Shown here piece after piece: positions 46,978 through 57,269 of a stretch of 64,000 bases of DNA; the stretch's first letter is position 1, and each line of letters begins with the position of its first letter. The position numbers and the translations under genes were made by a program. Location of the stretch: NCBI GenBank assembly GCA_030323305.1, contig CP106741.1, forward strand, positions 563,001 through 627,000, given 5' to 3'. The notes below the pieces were generated by a model. It was not told the DNA's origin, searched no databases, and saw only the letters and a program-made list of their open reading frames with translations. The stretch is from Paenibacillus sp. CC-CFT747. GTDB lineage: Bacteria > Bacillota > Bacilli > Paenibacillales > NBRC-103111.

Positions 46978-47301
46978 TGCTTGTCCTCCTTACGGAAATG
47001 GATGATAACGGCGGCCGTTACCGGTGCGGGATCCCAGCGGAACGGGGCTCCGGCTCCTTGTGAAAGTTGTTACTTTCCGATCTTTAAGTAAAGCCTATGC
47101 TAAGGATACTGATCTCCGGCCAGAAAATCAAGCGGCCGGTTTCCCCTTTGCCGGCCTAATGCTAGAATAGAACCTGGAGCTCTAGAAAGACAGAGGCCGT
47201 CCTCCGGCGGGTGTGACAGCAGGCCTGGTGCCTTATCCCGTAACCGAACAACATTCTCGGATAAGGCACTAAGAGACTTAAATCAAATGGAGGCGAACGA
47301 C
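46978..47301. other. intergenic region with two dyads
   Basis: No gene seen. TAACGGC-G-GCCGTTA (47006-47020) is a perfect 7-1-7 palindrome 30 bases before the pgi start. GTGCCTTATCC (47228-47238) and GGATAAGGCAC (47259-47269) are perfect 11-bp arms with a 20-base loop, about 30 bases before the plus-strand dehydrogenase. No T run follows, so the second is more likely an operator or leader structure than a terminator. Confidence 0.6.
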
Positions 47302-48228
47302 GTGAAATCGGTAGGATTTATCGGACTGGGCACGATGGGCTTTCCCATGGCACGAAACTTGATCAAGAAAGGCTACCCGCTGACGGTCTACAACCGGACA
47401 CCGGAGAAAGCCGCCGAGCTCGTGGCCTTGGGAGCCGTACAGGTGGACACCCCGGCTGAAGCCGCAAGGGCGGCCGAGGTGCTGTTCACCAACGTTAGCG
47501 ACGATGCCGCCCTGCTTGAGCTTCTGCAGCGGGAAGGCGGAATTCTGGAGGGCGCCCGGACCGGACTGACTGTGGTGGACTGCAGCACCGTAGCGCCCGA
47601 AACGAGCCGTACCGCGGCGCAGGAGCTGGCCAAGCGGGGAGCGGGGTTTCTTGATGCTCCCGTGACGGGAAGCCGGCCCGGCGCGGAGAACGGAACGCTC
47701 GTCTTCATGGTGGGCGGCAGCGAGGAGCTCCTGAACCGGCATATGGACCTGTTCGAGACGCTCGGCAGCCGGATTCTGCACATGGGCCCGAGCGGTGCCG
47801 GCTCCTACACGAAGCTGGCCCATAACACGATCGTAGGCATCAACGCCGCTGCGCTTGTGGAAGGGATGTCCTTCGCCGCCAAGGCGGGGGTCGATCCGGA
47901 CAAGCTGCTCACGATCATTCTGAACGGTGGAGCGGGCAGCAAGCAAGCCGAGCTGAAGGGCCGCAAGATCATCGAGCATGACTTCAGCGTTCAGTTCTCG
48001 CTAGGGCTTATGCTGAAGGACATGCTGCTTGCCGCCCGGGAAACCGCCCGCTTCCAGATGCCTTCCCCTATGCTCCACAGCGCCACCAGCCTGTACCAGA
48101 TGGGCTTGGCCAAGGGCCTGGGCCAGCAGGACCTGTGCTCCATTGTGGAGTGCTACGAGGAATGGCTGGATCTGAAGATTTCCTCCGGCGGTACCCCGTC
48201 TGCCCAATCGGACGGCCGGTCCTCTTGA
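47302..48228 (+). CDS. NAD(P)-dependent 3-hydroxyisobutyrate dehydrogenase-like oxidoreductase
   Basis: Beta-hydroxyacid dehydrogenase of about 308 residues. VGFIGLGTMGFPMARNLIKKG is the N-terminal signature. FLDAPVTGSRPGAENGTLVFM contains the substrate region, and KLAHNTIVGINAAALVEGM carries the catalytic Lys. The GTG at 47302 has GGAGG eight bases upstream; the ATG at 47287 overlaps that SD and is rejected. Substrate (hydroxyisobutyrate, tartronate semialdehyde or other) cannot be assigned. An 11-bp inverted repeat lies just upstream. Confidence 0.9.
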   Translation: MKSVGFIGLGTMGFPMARNLIKKGYPLTVYNRTPEKAAELVALGAVQVDTPAEAARAAEVLFTNVSDDAALLELLQREGGILEGARTGLTVVDCSTVAPETSRTAAQELAKRGAGFLDAPVTGSRPGAENGTLVFMVGGSEELLNRHMDLFETLGSRILHMGPSGAGSYTKLAHNTIVGINAAALVEGMSFAAKAGVDPDKLLTIILNGGAGSKQAELKGRKIIEHDFSVQFSLGLMLKDMLLAARETARFQMPSPMLHSATSLYQMGLAKGLGQQDLCSIVECYEEWLDLKISSGGTPSAQSDGRSS

Positions 48229-48287
48229 CGGAGCAGGCCCGCATAGGAACGCTCATACGTTAATAAAACACTTCGAAAAAAGACGCC

Positions 48288-48317
48288 AAAGAGCGCCCGG
48301 GTGACCGGGCGCTCTTT
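48288..48317. terminator. bidirectional terminator between convergent genes
   Basis: AAAGAGCGCCCGG, loop GTGA, CCGGGCGCTCTTT. Confidence 0.9.
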
Positions 48318-48330
48318 AACGTGCTCTTGT

Positions 48331-48648
48331 TTATTCGTGGATATACGAACAGCAGTAATCCGTCACGCTGCTCACCTGGAGCTTGAACTTGGCGTTCGCC
48401 GGTACGGTAAATTCCCCGGACCCGTTAATTTCAAGCCACTCGGTTTCCCCGGGAAGCAGCACCTTCAGCTCGCCTGCAAGGATTTCCATAATCTCCTTCG
48501 AATCCGTTCCGAACTCGTACTCCCCCGGCAGCATGATGCCGAGTGTTTTCTTCGTTCCGTCCGCGAATTGAACAATGCGGCTCGTGACCTTGCCGTCAAA
48601 GTAAATGTTCGCTTTCTTGACCACCGTTACGTTGTTGAATTCCGCCAT
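48331..48648 (-). CDS. ppnP: pyrimidine/purine nucleoside phosphorylase (UPF0345)
   Basis: 105-residue single-domain cupin that phosphorolyses several nucleosides. The sequence [39 protein letters not shown] and [10 protein letters not shown] is the standard family pattern (E. coli YaiE/PpnP). It follows tkt by about 25 bases on the same strand; cotranscription would join nucleoside salvage and the pentose phosphate pathway. Confidence 0.93.
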   Translation of the reverse strand: MAEFNNVTVVKKANIYFDGKVTSRIVQFADGTKKTLGIMLPGEYEFGTDSKEIMEILAGELKVLLPGETEWLEINGSGEFTVPANAKFKLQVSSVTDYCCSYIHE

Positions 48649-48672
48649 AGCCTTCTGTTTCCCCTTTGTCTC

Positions 48673-50690
48673 CTAGTTTAACAGCTCTTTCACACGAGCC
48701 GCCACGTTCTCAGGCGAGAACCCGTATTCCTTCAGCACGCGGCCGGCCGGAGCGGAAGCGCCGAAAATATCGATGCAGAGCTTGCCGCCCTTCTCTCCCA
48801 CATAACGGTCCCAGCCCATCGGAGAGCCCATTTCGACCGCAAGACGGGCTTTCACCTCGGGAAGAATGACGGAGTCTTTGTACTCCTGGGACTGCTTCTC
48901 GAACAGCTCCCAGCTCGGCATGCTGATGACGCGAACCGAGATGCCTTCTTCGGCCAGCTTCTTCTGGGCTTCCACGGCGAGACCGACTTCGGAGCCGGTG
49001 GCCAGAATCTGCGCCTGAGGCTTTCCGTCTGCTGCGTCCGAAACGACATAAGCGCCTTTGGTCAGGCCGTCCTTGGCCTTGTCCACCGTTCCTTCCAGGT
49101 TAGGAAGCGCCTGGCGGGTAAGCACGAGGGCAACCGGCCCGTCCGTATTCGCCACGGCATAGCGCCAAGCCTGGGTCGTTTCGTTCGCGTCGGCCGGACG
49201 AAGCACCGTCACGTTCGGCATGCAGCGGAGAGCGGCCAGCTGTTCGATCGGCTCATGCGTAGGCCCGTCCTCCCCGACCGCAATGCTGTCGTGGGTCAGG
49301 ACATAGATGGCCGGCAGGTTCTGAATGGCCGCAAGCCGGATGGCCGGACGCATGTAGTCCGAGAAGACGAAGAACGTTCCCGCGTAAGCCCGCAGCCCGC
49401 CGTGAAGCAGCATGCCGTTGACCGCCGCCGTCATGGCGAACTCGCGCACGCCGAAGAAAATGTTGCGGCCGCTGTAGTCATGCGCCGTCATCCGCCCCGA
49501 AACAGACATGCCGGTTTTCGTCGAGGACTCGAGGTCCGCCGATCCGCCTACAAGGTTAGGCACCTTCTTTGCGATGGCGTTCAATGCCTTTCCGGACGAG
49601 TCGCGGCTTGCCAGTCCCTTGTCTTCCGGCTTGTACTCCGGAAGCTCGCTGTCCCAGCCTTCCGGAAGTCCGCCCTCGATCGCCAGCTTCAGCTGGGCGG
49701 CCAGCTCCGGATAAGCCTTGGTGTACTCGTCGAACACCTTCTGCCAATCGGCCTCCGCTTGAACCCCGCGCTTCTTCACCGCCGTAAAATGCTCGCGCAC
49801 TTCCTCCGGCACGAAGAAGTCTTCCTTGCCCGGCCACTCGTAGAATTCCTTGGTAAGCAGAGCTTCCTCGGCGCCGAGCGGAGAACCGTGCGTGCCGAGA
49901 TGGCCGCCCTTGCCGCCCTTGTTCGGGCTTCCGTAGCCGATCATCGTCTTCACTTCAATCAGCGTAGGACGGTAGTCCGCACGGGCTTCGGCGATGGCTC
50001 CGTGAATTTCCGGCAGGTTATTGCCATCTTCCACGCGCAGCACCTGCCAGCCGTACCCTTCAAAACGCTTGGCCACGTTCTCGGAAAACGACATGCTCAG
50101 CTCGCCGTCCAGGGAGATGTCGTTGGAATCGTACAGGACAATCAGCTTGCCGAGCTTCAGGTGGCCCGCCAGGAAGCCGCCTCGCCGCTTACGCCTTCCA
50201 TCAGGTCCCCGTCGCCGCAGATCACGTATGTATAGTGATCGATGACGCGGAAATCATCCTTGTTGTAGGTATCCGCAAGGTGTTCTTCCGCCATCGCCAT
50301 TCCGACCGCCATGGCAAAGCCTTGTCCGAGCGGTCCCGTGGTCGCATCCACGCCAGCCGTATGGCCGTATTCGGGATGCCCCGGGGTTTTGCTGCCCCAT
50401 TGGCGGAAATTCTTCAGCTCCTCGATCGGCAGATCGTACCCGGTCAGGTGCAGAAGGCTGTAAAGCAGCATGGATCCGTGGCCGGCCGACAGGACGAAAC
50501 GGTCGCGGTTGAACCATTTGGGATTGGACGGGTTGTGGGCAAGAAATTTGGTCCACAGCTCGTAAGCCATGGGAGCCGCTCCCATCGGCATCCCGGGATG
50601 CCCCGAGTTGGCTTTCTCGACCGCATCGATGGTCAGGGTGCGGATGGTGTTAACGGCAAGCTTCTCGATCAGATTATTGGCTACTACCAT
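48673..50690 (-). CDS. tkt: transketolase (frameshifted here)
   Basis: Thiamine-diphosphate enzyme of the non-oxidative pentose phosphate pathway. [20 protein letters not shown], the ThDP motif [27 protein letters not shown]-type segment [20 protein letters not shown] and [20 protein letters not shown] are present. The frame breaks at ASWRAT near 50175; adding one C gives [17 protein letters not shown]. The repaired length is about 672 residues. The start at 50690 has GGAGGAAAC upstream. Identification is secure. Confidence 0.96.
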
Positions 50691-50788
50691 TAGGTGTTTC
50701 CTCCTTATCTATTTAGGCAAAGCTTATTGCTGGCTTCATTCTTTCCATTCTACCACTTGGCTTCTTTCGATGCCAAACGGCCGGCTTC

Positions 50789-51682
50789 CTAATTGAAGAC
50801 GACCGTTTTGTTATGATGGGTGAGGATGCGGTCTTCCACATGCCAGGACACGGCGCGCGCCAGCACGATCCGCTCGATATGGCGGCCGATGCGCTTCAGG
50901 TTCTCGACATTGTCGCGGTGGCTGACCCGCTGGACGTCCTGCTCGATGATCGGCCCCCCGTCAAGCTCCTGCGTCACGTAATGGGCCGTTGCGCCGATGA
51001 GCTTGACCCCGCGCTGGTAGGCTTGGGCGTAAGGCTTGCCTCCGACGAAGGCCGGGAGGAAGGAGTGGTGGATGTTGATGATGCGGTTATGGTAATGCTC
51101 GATGAACTGCGGCGAAATGATCTGCATATAGCGGGCGAGAATGATGGTGTCGGCCTGCCCCGAGATCAGCTCCAGCTGCTTCTCTTCCGCTTCCCGCTTC
51201 GTATCCGCCGTTACCGGAATATGATGATACGGGATGCCGAAAGGCTCGACCCGGTCCCGCAAATCGGGGTGGTTGCTGACCACCATGGCGATATCGGCGT
51301 CCAAGTCCCCCGCCTGCCACTGCCACAGCAGCTCAAGCAGGCAGTGATCCTCCTTCGAAACGAACACCGCGAGCTTCTTCTTCTCGGCCGCTTTCGAAAT
51401 ACTCCAGTCCATCTGGAATTTGCGGGCCACCACTTCCTCGAAATCCAGTTCCAGCGTTTCCAGCCGCCGGCTGAGCTCGTTCAAGTCAAATTCGATACGG
51501 ATGAAGAACATGCCGCCCTCCGGATCCATCGTGTACTGGTCCGACTGGACGATGTTCGCCCCATGCTCGTGCAGAAACCGCGATACCGCAGCCACAATCC
51601 CCGGCTGGTCCGGGCAGGAGATGAGCATGCGCGCCCGGTTCTTTTTCAAATCCGCGTTCTTGGCTATTCCCTCTTTACTCAT
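50789..51682 (-). CDS. purU: formyltetrahydrofolate deformylase
   Basis: Hydrolyses 10-formyl-THF to THF and formate, balancing one-carbon pools. N-terminal ACT domain (MLISCPDQPGIVAAVSRFLH) and C-terminal formyltransferase fold (NIHHSFLPAFVGGKPYAQA, then GATAHYVTQELDGGPIIEQD). 297 residues with an extended hydrophilic start (MSKEGIAKNADLKKNRA), consistent with the Bacillus family. Single-gene unit. Confidence 0.96.
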   Translation of the reverse strand: MSKEGIAKNADLKKNRARMLISCPDQPGIVAAVSRFLHEHGANIVQSDQYTMDPEGGMFFIRIEFDLNELSRRLETLELDFEEVVARKFQMDWSISKAAEKKKLAVFVSKEDHCLLELLWQWQAGDLDADIAMVVSNHPDLRDRVEPFGIPYHHIPVTADTKREAEEKQLELISGQADTIILARYMQIISPQFIEHYHNRIINIHHSFLPAFVGGKPYAQAYQRGVKLIGATAHYVTQELDGGPIIEQDVQRVSHRDNVENLKRIGRHIERIVLARAVSWHVEDRILTHHNKTVVFN

Positions 51683-51733
51683 GGTTATCCCCCTAATGTC
51701 TGTTAAAGCTTTAAACCTGTAAAGCCCTTTTTC

Positions 51734-51780
51734 GGCAAAACACCTGCCGCCTCCCTTCGAAAAGGAATCAGACGGCAGGC
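51734..51780 (-). terminator. intrinsic terminator of nfo
   Basis: Minus strand GCCTGCCG and CGGCAGGTG arms around an imperfect inner stem, then GTTTTG. A T-poor tail makes it moderate. Confidence 0.6.
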
Positions 51781-51803
51781 AGAACGGGAAGCGTGCAGGC
51801 GGG

Positions 51804-52922
51804 TTAAACGGCCGAGAAGATCTCTTTGCCGCTGAACCAGCCGATCAGCCTGTGGTTGATTTGCTGCTCAGTAAGCTCGGGTAACAGCCCGGCTTCGGCG
51901 ACCATGGCATAGAGCCGCTCGATCGGCTCGCGCTTGTCCGCTTTCTTCGCTTTGGCGTCGGTTCGGAGCAGCTCCCACGTGTCCAGCACGAACTGGCGGT
52001 GGTCGATCTCTTTGCCCGCGAAGAAGCTCTCGAGCTTCGCCACGTCCTCGAGGTAGTCCGTTCCGAAGCGCTCTCCGGCGTTCCCGCGCAGCAGGGCGAT
52101 CTCGGCCTCGTACATTGGAGCATCCGTCTCGCCGATCCACGGCGTTTCGAGAATCATCGGCAGATGCCGCAGCTTCTCATGGCGGACAACCGACTGGATC
52201 GTCTTGAAGCCGAGGTAGCCCGCGCCGATCGGAGCGTGGCGGTCTTTGCCGGCTCCGCACGGGTTCTTGCTGTCGTTAAGGTGAACCACCGCCAGCCGGT
52301 CAAGCCCGACGATCTTGTCGAAGCGGTCGAGCACCCCGTCCAGGTCGTTCACGATATCGTAGCCGGCGTCATGGACGTGGCACGTATCGAGGCAGACGGT
52401 CAGGCGGTCGTTGTCCGCGACGTTGTCGAGGATGGCGGCGATTTCTTCGAAGCTGCGGCCGATCTCGGAGCCTTTGCCTGCCATCGTCTCCAGCGCGATG
52501 TTGACGTCGGTTTCCCTAACCCCATGGAGAACCTGGTTCAGCCCTTCGGCAATCCGCTTGATGCCGTACTCCGCATCCTTATCGGTATAAGCGCCAGGAT
52601 GCAGCACGATGTTGCGGACCCCGAGGTAATGGGTGCGGTGAATCTCCGCCTGCAGAAAATCGACGGCGAGCTCATAGGTCCAATCCTTGTAGGACCCGAG
52701 GTTGATGATATAGGGAGCGTGAACGACAATGTCCTCCATCGCGTTCTCTTGGATGACGGCCTTGCCTTCTTCGACATAGAAGTCTTCGATCGGCTTCCGT
52801 TTCGTATTCTGGGGAGCCCCCGTGTACAGCATGAAGGTACTCGAGCCGTAGGTGACGGCTTCCTGGGCCGATGTCAGCAGCCCTTTGCCTCCGGAGGAGA
52901 CGTGCGATCCTATTTTGAGCAT
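51804..52922 (-). CDS. nfo: deoxyribonuclease IV (AP endonuclease Nfo) with C-terminal extension
   Basis: Zinc TIM-barrel endonuclease cutting at abasic sites. [64 protein letters not shown] and MILETPWIG cover the metal ligands. The core ends near residue 300. A further segment of about 70 residues ([19 protein letters not shown] ... [18 protein letters not shown]) exceeds the roughly 297 residues of Bacillus Nfo. Start 52922 with GAGGG six bases upstream. The tail is charged and helical, unknown in role. Confidence 0.92.
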   Translation of the reverse strand: MLKIGSHVSSGGKGLLTSAQEAVTYGSSTFMLYTGAPQNTKRKPIEDFYVEEGKAVIQENAMEDIVVHAPYIINLGSYKDWTYELAVDFLQAEIHRTHYLGVRNIVLHPGAYTDKDAEYGIKRIAEGLNQVLHGVRETDVNIALETMAGKGSEIGRSFEEIAAILDNVADNDRLTVCLDTCHVHDAGYDIVNDLDGVLDRFDKIVGLDRLAVVHLNDSKNPCGAGKDRHAPIGAGYLGFKTIQSVVRHEKLRHLPMILETPWIGETDAPMYEAEIALLRGNAGERFGTDYLEDVAKLESFFAGKEIDHRQFVLDTWELLRTDAKAKKADKREPIERLYAMVAEAGLLPELTEQQINHRLIGWFSGKEIFSAV

Positions 52923-53036
52923 ATCGTTCCCTCGCATTCTATTAACCGTTTATGGAAACACTGCCACCTATTTTACCATAAAACCGGGTCCATTTTCAGC
53001 TTTTCTTCCCCGGGGACAGCGAATCCCTTTCCATAG

Positions 53037-53098
53037 AAAAGAGCCGGCACCGCTAGGCACCAGCTCTTGGCTTCGGACTATCGGGAATCCGGCTCTTT
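53037..53098 (-). terminator. candidate terminator of the MFS operon
   Basis: Minus strand AAAGAGCCGG (53089-53098) and CCGGCTCTTT (53038-53047) are perfect 10-bp arms with an internally structured 41-base loop and a T run. It lies inside the uncorrected MFS frame but after the stop predicted when a base is restored. Confidence 0.65.
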
Positions 53099-53104
53099 CT
53101 TGCT

Positions 53105-54750
53105 TTAAGCCCCTTCCGGCTGTCCCCTAAGGGATTCTTCCTTCTGGACGGCAGGCGTTTCCCCTTTTTGCGGGAGGTCAGCTTGATCTGAGGAAGGGCC
53201 AAGCAGAGAACCGCCCCCAGAATGACGAACACCAGACCCCAGACGAACACCTGTTGAAGGGCGTCCACCATGTCGGTTTTCAGGATCGGAAAAATCAACT
53301 GCTTGATCGCGTCGGGAAGAGCCTTCTGGGCTTCCGGACTGTACAGGTACGAATAAACATTTTGCGGTTTATCCTGGATGGTCGTTAAGGTTGCCTCCAC
53401 GAAGCCCTTCGCTTCGGCCGGCATTTTCTGCAGCACGGGCACCAGGTTCTCGTTCAACAGCTGGCCCGAGCGGTGGTTCATGATCGCCCCAAGGATGGTC
53501 ATCCCGAAGGTGCCTCCGATCGAACGGAAGAACTGCGAGGAGGACGTCACGACGCCGAGCTCCGATTTCGGGAAGCTTTCCTGAAGGGCCAAGGTGAGGA
53601 TCGGCATAACCAGCCCCATGCCCGCCCCGAGCAGCACCATATAGGAGGAAGCCTGCAGCTTCGTCGTCTCCAGCGTCATGGTCGTCATCATCCAGAAGCC
53701 CGACGCCATCACGAGCATACCGGCGATCATCTGGACCTTCACACCGAGCTTGTAGACAAGCTGGCCCCCGGCAATGCTGAAAATAATCATGGTAATCATC
53801 AGCGGAGTCATAATGGTTCCCGACTGGGAAGCGCTGACCCCTACCACGCCCTGCATGAACAAGGGCACGAACATAATGGCTCCGAACATGCCGACCGCCA
53901 TCAGGAAGCCGATTCCGTTCAGGACACTGAACGTGCGGTTCTTGAACAGCCTTACCGGCAGGATGGGATCCGGCACCCGCGATTCGATCCGGATAAAGGC
54001 GATAATAAAGATGAGGGCCAGGGCGAACAGCCCGATGATCTGCCAGGAATCCCAAGCGTACTCACTGCCTCCGAACGTGAGGGCGAGAAGCAGGCTGACG
54101 ACCCCTACCACCATGGTAAAGATCCCCACCATGTCAATCTTGACCGGTCCCTTGTTCACATGCTTGCCTAGACCAAGGGAGATAAAGATAACGGCTATAA
54201 TGCCGACCGGCAGGTTGATGTAGAACACCCAGCGCCAGTTCAGGCTGTCGACGATCCAGCCGCCTACCTGCGGGCCAATGACGGACGACAGACCGTACAG
54301 GCCGCCGAAGATCCCTTGCCATTTGGCCCGTTCCTTACCCGTGAACAGGTCCCCGATGATAATCATCGCCATCGGCATCATGATCCCGCCGCCCAAGCCT
54401 TGAACGCCGCGGTAAATGATAAGCTCCGTCATGTTCTGGGTCACGCCGCAAAGCGCGGAACCCACCATAAAGATAATCAACCCGGTCACGTAAACCACAC
54501 GGCGTCCAAGAAGGTCCGCGAGCTTACCGGCGATGGGAACCACGGTCGTGGACGTCAGCATATACGCAGTGGTTAGCCACGTCATCAGGCTCAGCCCGCC
54601 CAGCTCCCCTACGATCCGCGGCATGGCCGTTCCGACGATGGTCCCGTCCAGGGCGGCGAACAGCATGGCAATAATCAGACCGGCAATCAGCATTCCCCGG
54701 TGGGACGTCACCGTCTGGGAATCCTCGGCCAATTTCAAATTCTCACTCAT
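53105..54750 (-). CDS. DHA2 family 14-TM MFS multidrug efflux transporter (probable C-terminal frameshift here)
   Basis: Proton-driven drug exporter of the EmrB/QacA group. LDGTIVGTAMPRIVGELGG (motif D1), GKLADLLGRRVVYVTG (motif A) and GVQGLGGGIMMPMAMIIIG are visible, with about 14 hydrophobic helices and a large loop near residue 450. The uncorrected frame runs to 53053 with an odd basic tail that overlaps a terminator hairpin. One extra G in a GGGG run near 53165 gives an acidic tail (GETPAVQKEESLRG) and TAA at 53105. It overlaps the MarR stop by eight bases, so expression is coupled to that regulator. Confidence 0.9.
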
Positions 54751-55249
54751 GAGTACAACAACTCTCCATTTCCTCTCTAGTCTCCGAATCCTTCTTAATC
54801 TTCTCTGCTATAACGGCCAGCTTCTCATTAATGACGACGAGCTGCTCCAGTTCCTCCGGCTCCAGGCCGGCAAAATATTTGGCGAGCACCTGCTTGGACT
54901 TCTCCTGGGCCTTCCCGAGAATGGCCTCCCCTTCCTTCGTGATGCCGACCAGAACGACCCGGCGGTCCTTCTCTCCATGTCTGCGCTCCACGAAGCCACC
55001 CGCCTCCAGCCGGTCGATCATGACCGTAATCGCACTCGGCTTGACCTCCATCGAGTCGGCAAGATCGGTAATTTTGGCGTTCCCGATCTTATGAATCATG
55101 CGCAAGAGAGAGAACTGCGGCATGGTCAATCCGAATTCCTTGAACTGGGTCATCTCGGGCCAAAGGGTACGCATGAGAAGAGCTACGGCTTTGTCATAAC
55201 GGTCCACCAATTGCTTCAATTTATCTATGATTCTTCCTCCTTTTAGCAT
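54743..55249 (-). CDS. MarR family regulator of the efflux pump
   Basis: Repressor-type MarR, about 168 residues or fewer. MPQFSLLRMIHKIGNAKITDLADS, VKPSAITVMIDRLEAGGFV and the wing EKDRRVVLVGITKEGEAI are clear. The only ATG (55249) lies upstream of an AAAAGGAGG element. The natural start after that SD would be a non-ATG codon (ATC or ATA) or a later TTG, so the true N-terminus is uncertain. A consensus promoter with a nested inverted repeat precedes it. It likely controls itself and the MFS gene. Confidence 0.9.
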   Translation of the reverse strand: MLKGGRIIDKLKQLVDRYDKAVALLMRTLWPEMTQFKEFGLTMPQFSLLRMIHKIGNAKITDLADSMEVKPSAITVMIDRLEAGGFVERRHGEKDRRVVLVGITKEGEAILGKAQEKSKQVLAKYFAGLEPEELEQLVVINEKLAVIAEKIKKDSETREEMESCCTHE

Positions 55250-55253
55250 TCAA

Positions 55254-55329
55254 CCTTTCACCATTAATTATTTTCATAACTTATTATTTCAACAAGTTAA
55301 ATTATAAATAGTGAAAGGATTTCTGTCAA
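55254..55329 (-). promoter_or_regulatory. consensus promoter and candidate operator of marR-MFS
   Basis: Minus strand TTGACA (55324-55329), 17-base spacer, TATAAT (55301-55306), a perfect consensus. CCTTTCAC (55254-55261) and GTGAAAGG (55311-55318) form an 8-bp inverted repeat whose right arm lies in the spacer. The A+T-rich stretch between them has further short dyads. Confidence 0.85.
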
Positions 55330-55424
55330 CGGGGATTTCTTATTCTTCCCGCTCCCTCGAATTCTATGGGCGAATAAGGTATAATTCGGTTAGGAGTTTA
55401 ATTAATTAGAGGTGAATTCTTTAC

Positions 55425-55857
55425 ATGGTATCGAGCACACTGGGCACCTTCGCCGTACTTTGGGCGATCCTGCTTATTTTCCTATTATCGGTAGGCGGAT
55501 TTTTTATGTTCCGCAAATTCATGAAGGTGCTGCCGATGTCGGACGGCAAGTCCAAGCTGGACTGGCAGAACCATTATGTGGATTCCTCCCGGCATCTGTG
55601 GACGGAAGACTCCAAGGCTTTTCTCGAGACGCTGGTCTCTCCCGTACCTGGCCCTTTCCGGGATATCGCCCGCCATTCCATTGCCGCCCGTATCGGGCAG
55701 GTCGCTCTTGAACAAGGAGCGGAGGAAGTGACGCGGGATCATTGCCTCGAAGGCTATATTCTGGCGACCCCCGCGGGATTACAGAAGCCTGGAATCCTTT
55801 CTCGACAAGAACGGCATCGATTACAGCCGCTTCCGCCACCTTCTGCAGCAGCCATAG
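55425..55857 (+). CDS. DUF2621 family protein, YneK-like (frameshifted here)
   Basis: About 144 residues when repaired. One N-terminal membrane helix (LGTFAVLWAILLIFLLSVGGFF), then FRKFMKVLPMSDGKSKLDWQ, a soluble domain with HSIAARIGQVALEQG and HCLEGYILATP. The frame runs on to 55937, but adding one C to CCCCC near 55773 gives RDYRSLESFLDKNGIDYSRF and a stop at 55857, the expected family end. Function unknown. A hairpin terminator follows. Confidence 0.87.
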
Positions 55858-55870
55858 TACCGCCGCTATT

Positions 55871-55899
55871 CCGCCGCGCCTTCGGGCCGGCGTTTTTTT
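55871..55899 (+). terminator. intrinsic terminator of the YneK-like gene
   Basis: CGCCGCGCC, TTCG loop, GGCCGGCG followed by seven T residues. Confidence 0.85.
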
Positions 55900-56176
55900 G
55901 TGCCCGCTTTTGTCATCGGTCAGGCTGGGCAGGATAAGAAACAAGGGAAGGGCGAGGCCAATACAGCCAGGCATGATTTTTTTGGCGGGTGGGCTGTTGG
56001 GCCCAAGGGTCCTGTATTACAATGGAAGGAGCAGGAAAAACCAATCGTCCGACCGGAAGGATTCATCCCCGCGATGAACGTCGTTCAGGAGGGCATCGGG
56101 TCCTCCATTCGTTTCGGAGAATCGAGACCTGCCGGACTTTTTCCATAAAGAGACGGGGTCAAAGGAGAGAAGCAAG
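55900..56176. other. intergenic region before the ABC operon
   Basis: No gene seen. TACAAT near 56017-56022 could be a -10 with TTGGGC 15 bases upstream (poor spacing). The region ends with AAGGAGAG, seven bases before the TTG start of the ATPase gene. Confidence 0.35.
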
Positions 56177-57269
56177 TTGAATATCCGGCTGGAGCAGGTG
56201 GTTAAAACCTTCCAAAGCGAAGGAGGGGCTTATACCGCCCTGAAAGGAATCGATCTGGAAATCGGCGCCGGGGAGTTTGTCGCGGTCATCGGAAAATCGG
56301 GGAGCGGCAAATCGACGCTTATCAATATGATCACGGGAATTGACCGTCCCACGTCGGGGAAGGTCATAGTGGCCGGGCAGGACGTACACGCCCTTAAACG
56401 AAGCCGCATGGCCGTTTGGCGGGGAAGAACCTCGGCATCATCTTTCAATTCTTTCAGCTGATTCCGACCCTCAGCCTGGTGGAGAATGTCATGCTGCCGA
56501 TGGACTTCTGCGGCACCTACCCTTCCCGCGACCGCAAGCGCCGCGCGCTGGAGCTGCTGGATCGGGTGGGCATGGCCGAGCAGGCCGGCAAAATGCCTTC
56601 GGCCGTTTCCGGCGGGCAGCAGCAGAGGGTGGCCATCGCGCGGGCGCTGGCGAACGATCCGCCGATCCTCGTCGCCGATGAGCCGACCGGCAGCCTCGAC
56701 TCGAAGACGGCGGAATCCGTATTCGGGTTGTTCCGCACGCTGGCCGACTCGGGCAAGACGGTGGTCATGGTCACCCATGACAACGACCTCGCCCAGAAGG
56801 TGCGCCGCACCGTGGTGGTAGCCGATGGAGAGGTCGTGAGCGAGTCGGTCCTTCAGGCTTTCCCCGTCTCGACATCGACCAGCTCTCCCAGCTGCAGCCG
56901 CTTCTCGGCAGGCGGGAGTATCCGCCGGGCGCGGTCATTATCCGCGAAGGCGACGAGGGGGAAGAGGCCTTCATCATCACCCGGGGCGAGGTGGAGGTAT
57001 CCGTCCGGGGTGCCGATGGACGGGAGACGCTCGTGAACCGGCTCGGCGCCGGCCAGTATTTCGGTGAAATCGCCCTCATCCGGCAGGTAAGGCGAACGGC
57101 GACGGTCCGGGCCGCCGGGACGGAGCCGGTTGAGCTGGCGGCGCTCGGCCGCAGTGCCCTGCGGGACATTCTCGGCCAGTCGGATCCGACCCGCGAAGAT
57201 ATGGACCGGCTCATCCGCCAGCGGATGGAGGAGCTGGCCCTTCACGGGCTCCGGGGCCGTCATGCTTAG
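56177..57269 (+). CDS. ABC transporter ATPase fused to a cyclic-nucleotide-binding domain (two frameshifts here)
   Basis: About 364 residues when repaired. Residues 1-225 are a LolD/MacB-type ATPase: Walker [11 protein letters not shown], signature [14 protein letters not shown], Walker [13 protein letters not shown], switch HDND. Residues 240-360 are a cNMP-binding domain: [19 protein letters not shown] and the phosphate cassette [19 protein letters not shown], with the FGE and Arg of real binders. Breaks near 56420 (add A) and 56866 (add C to CCCC) join the frames. Start TTG 56177. The stop overlaps the permease start. The fusion suggests that a nucleotide or similar ligand gates transport. 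Confidence 0.87.

Noticed and set aside
45856-47091. Plus-strand frame of 411 residues over pgi
   Set aside because: Antisense to an unmistakable pgi.
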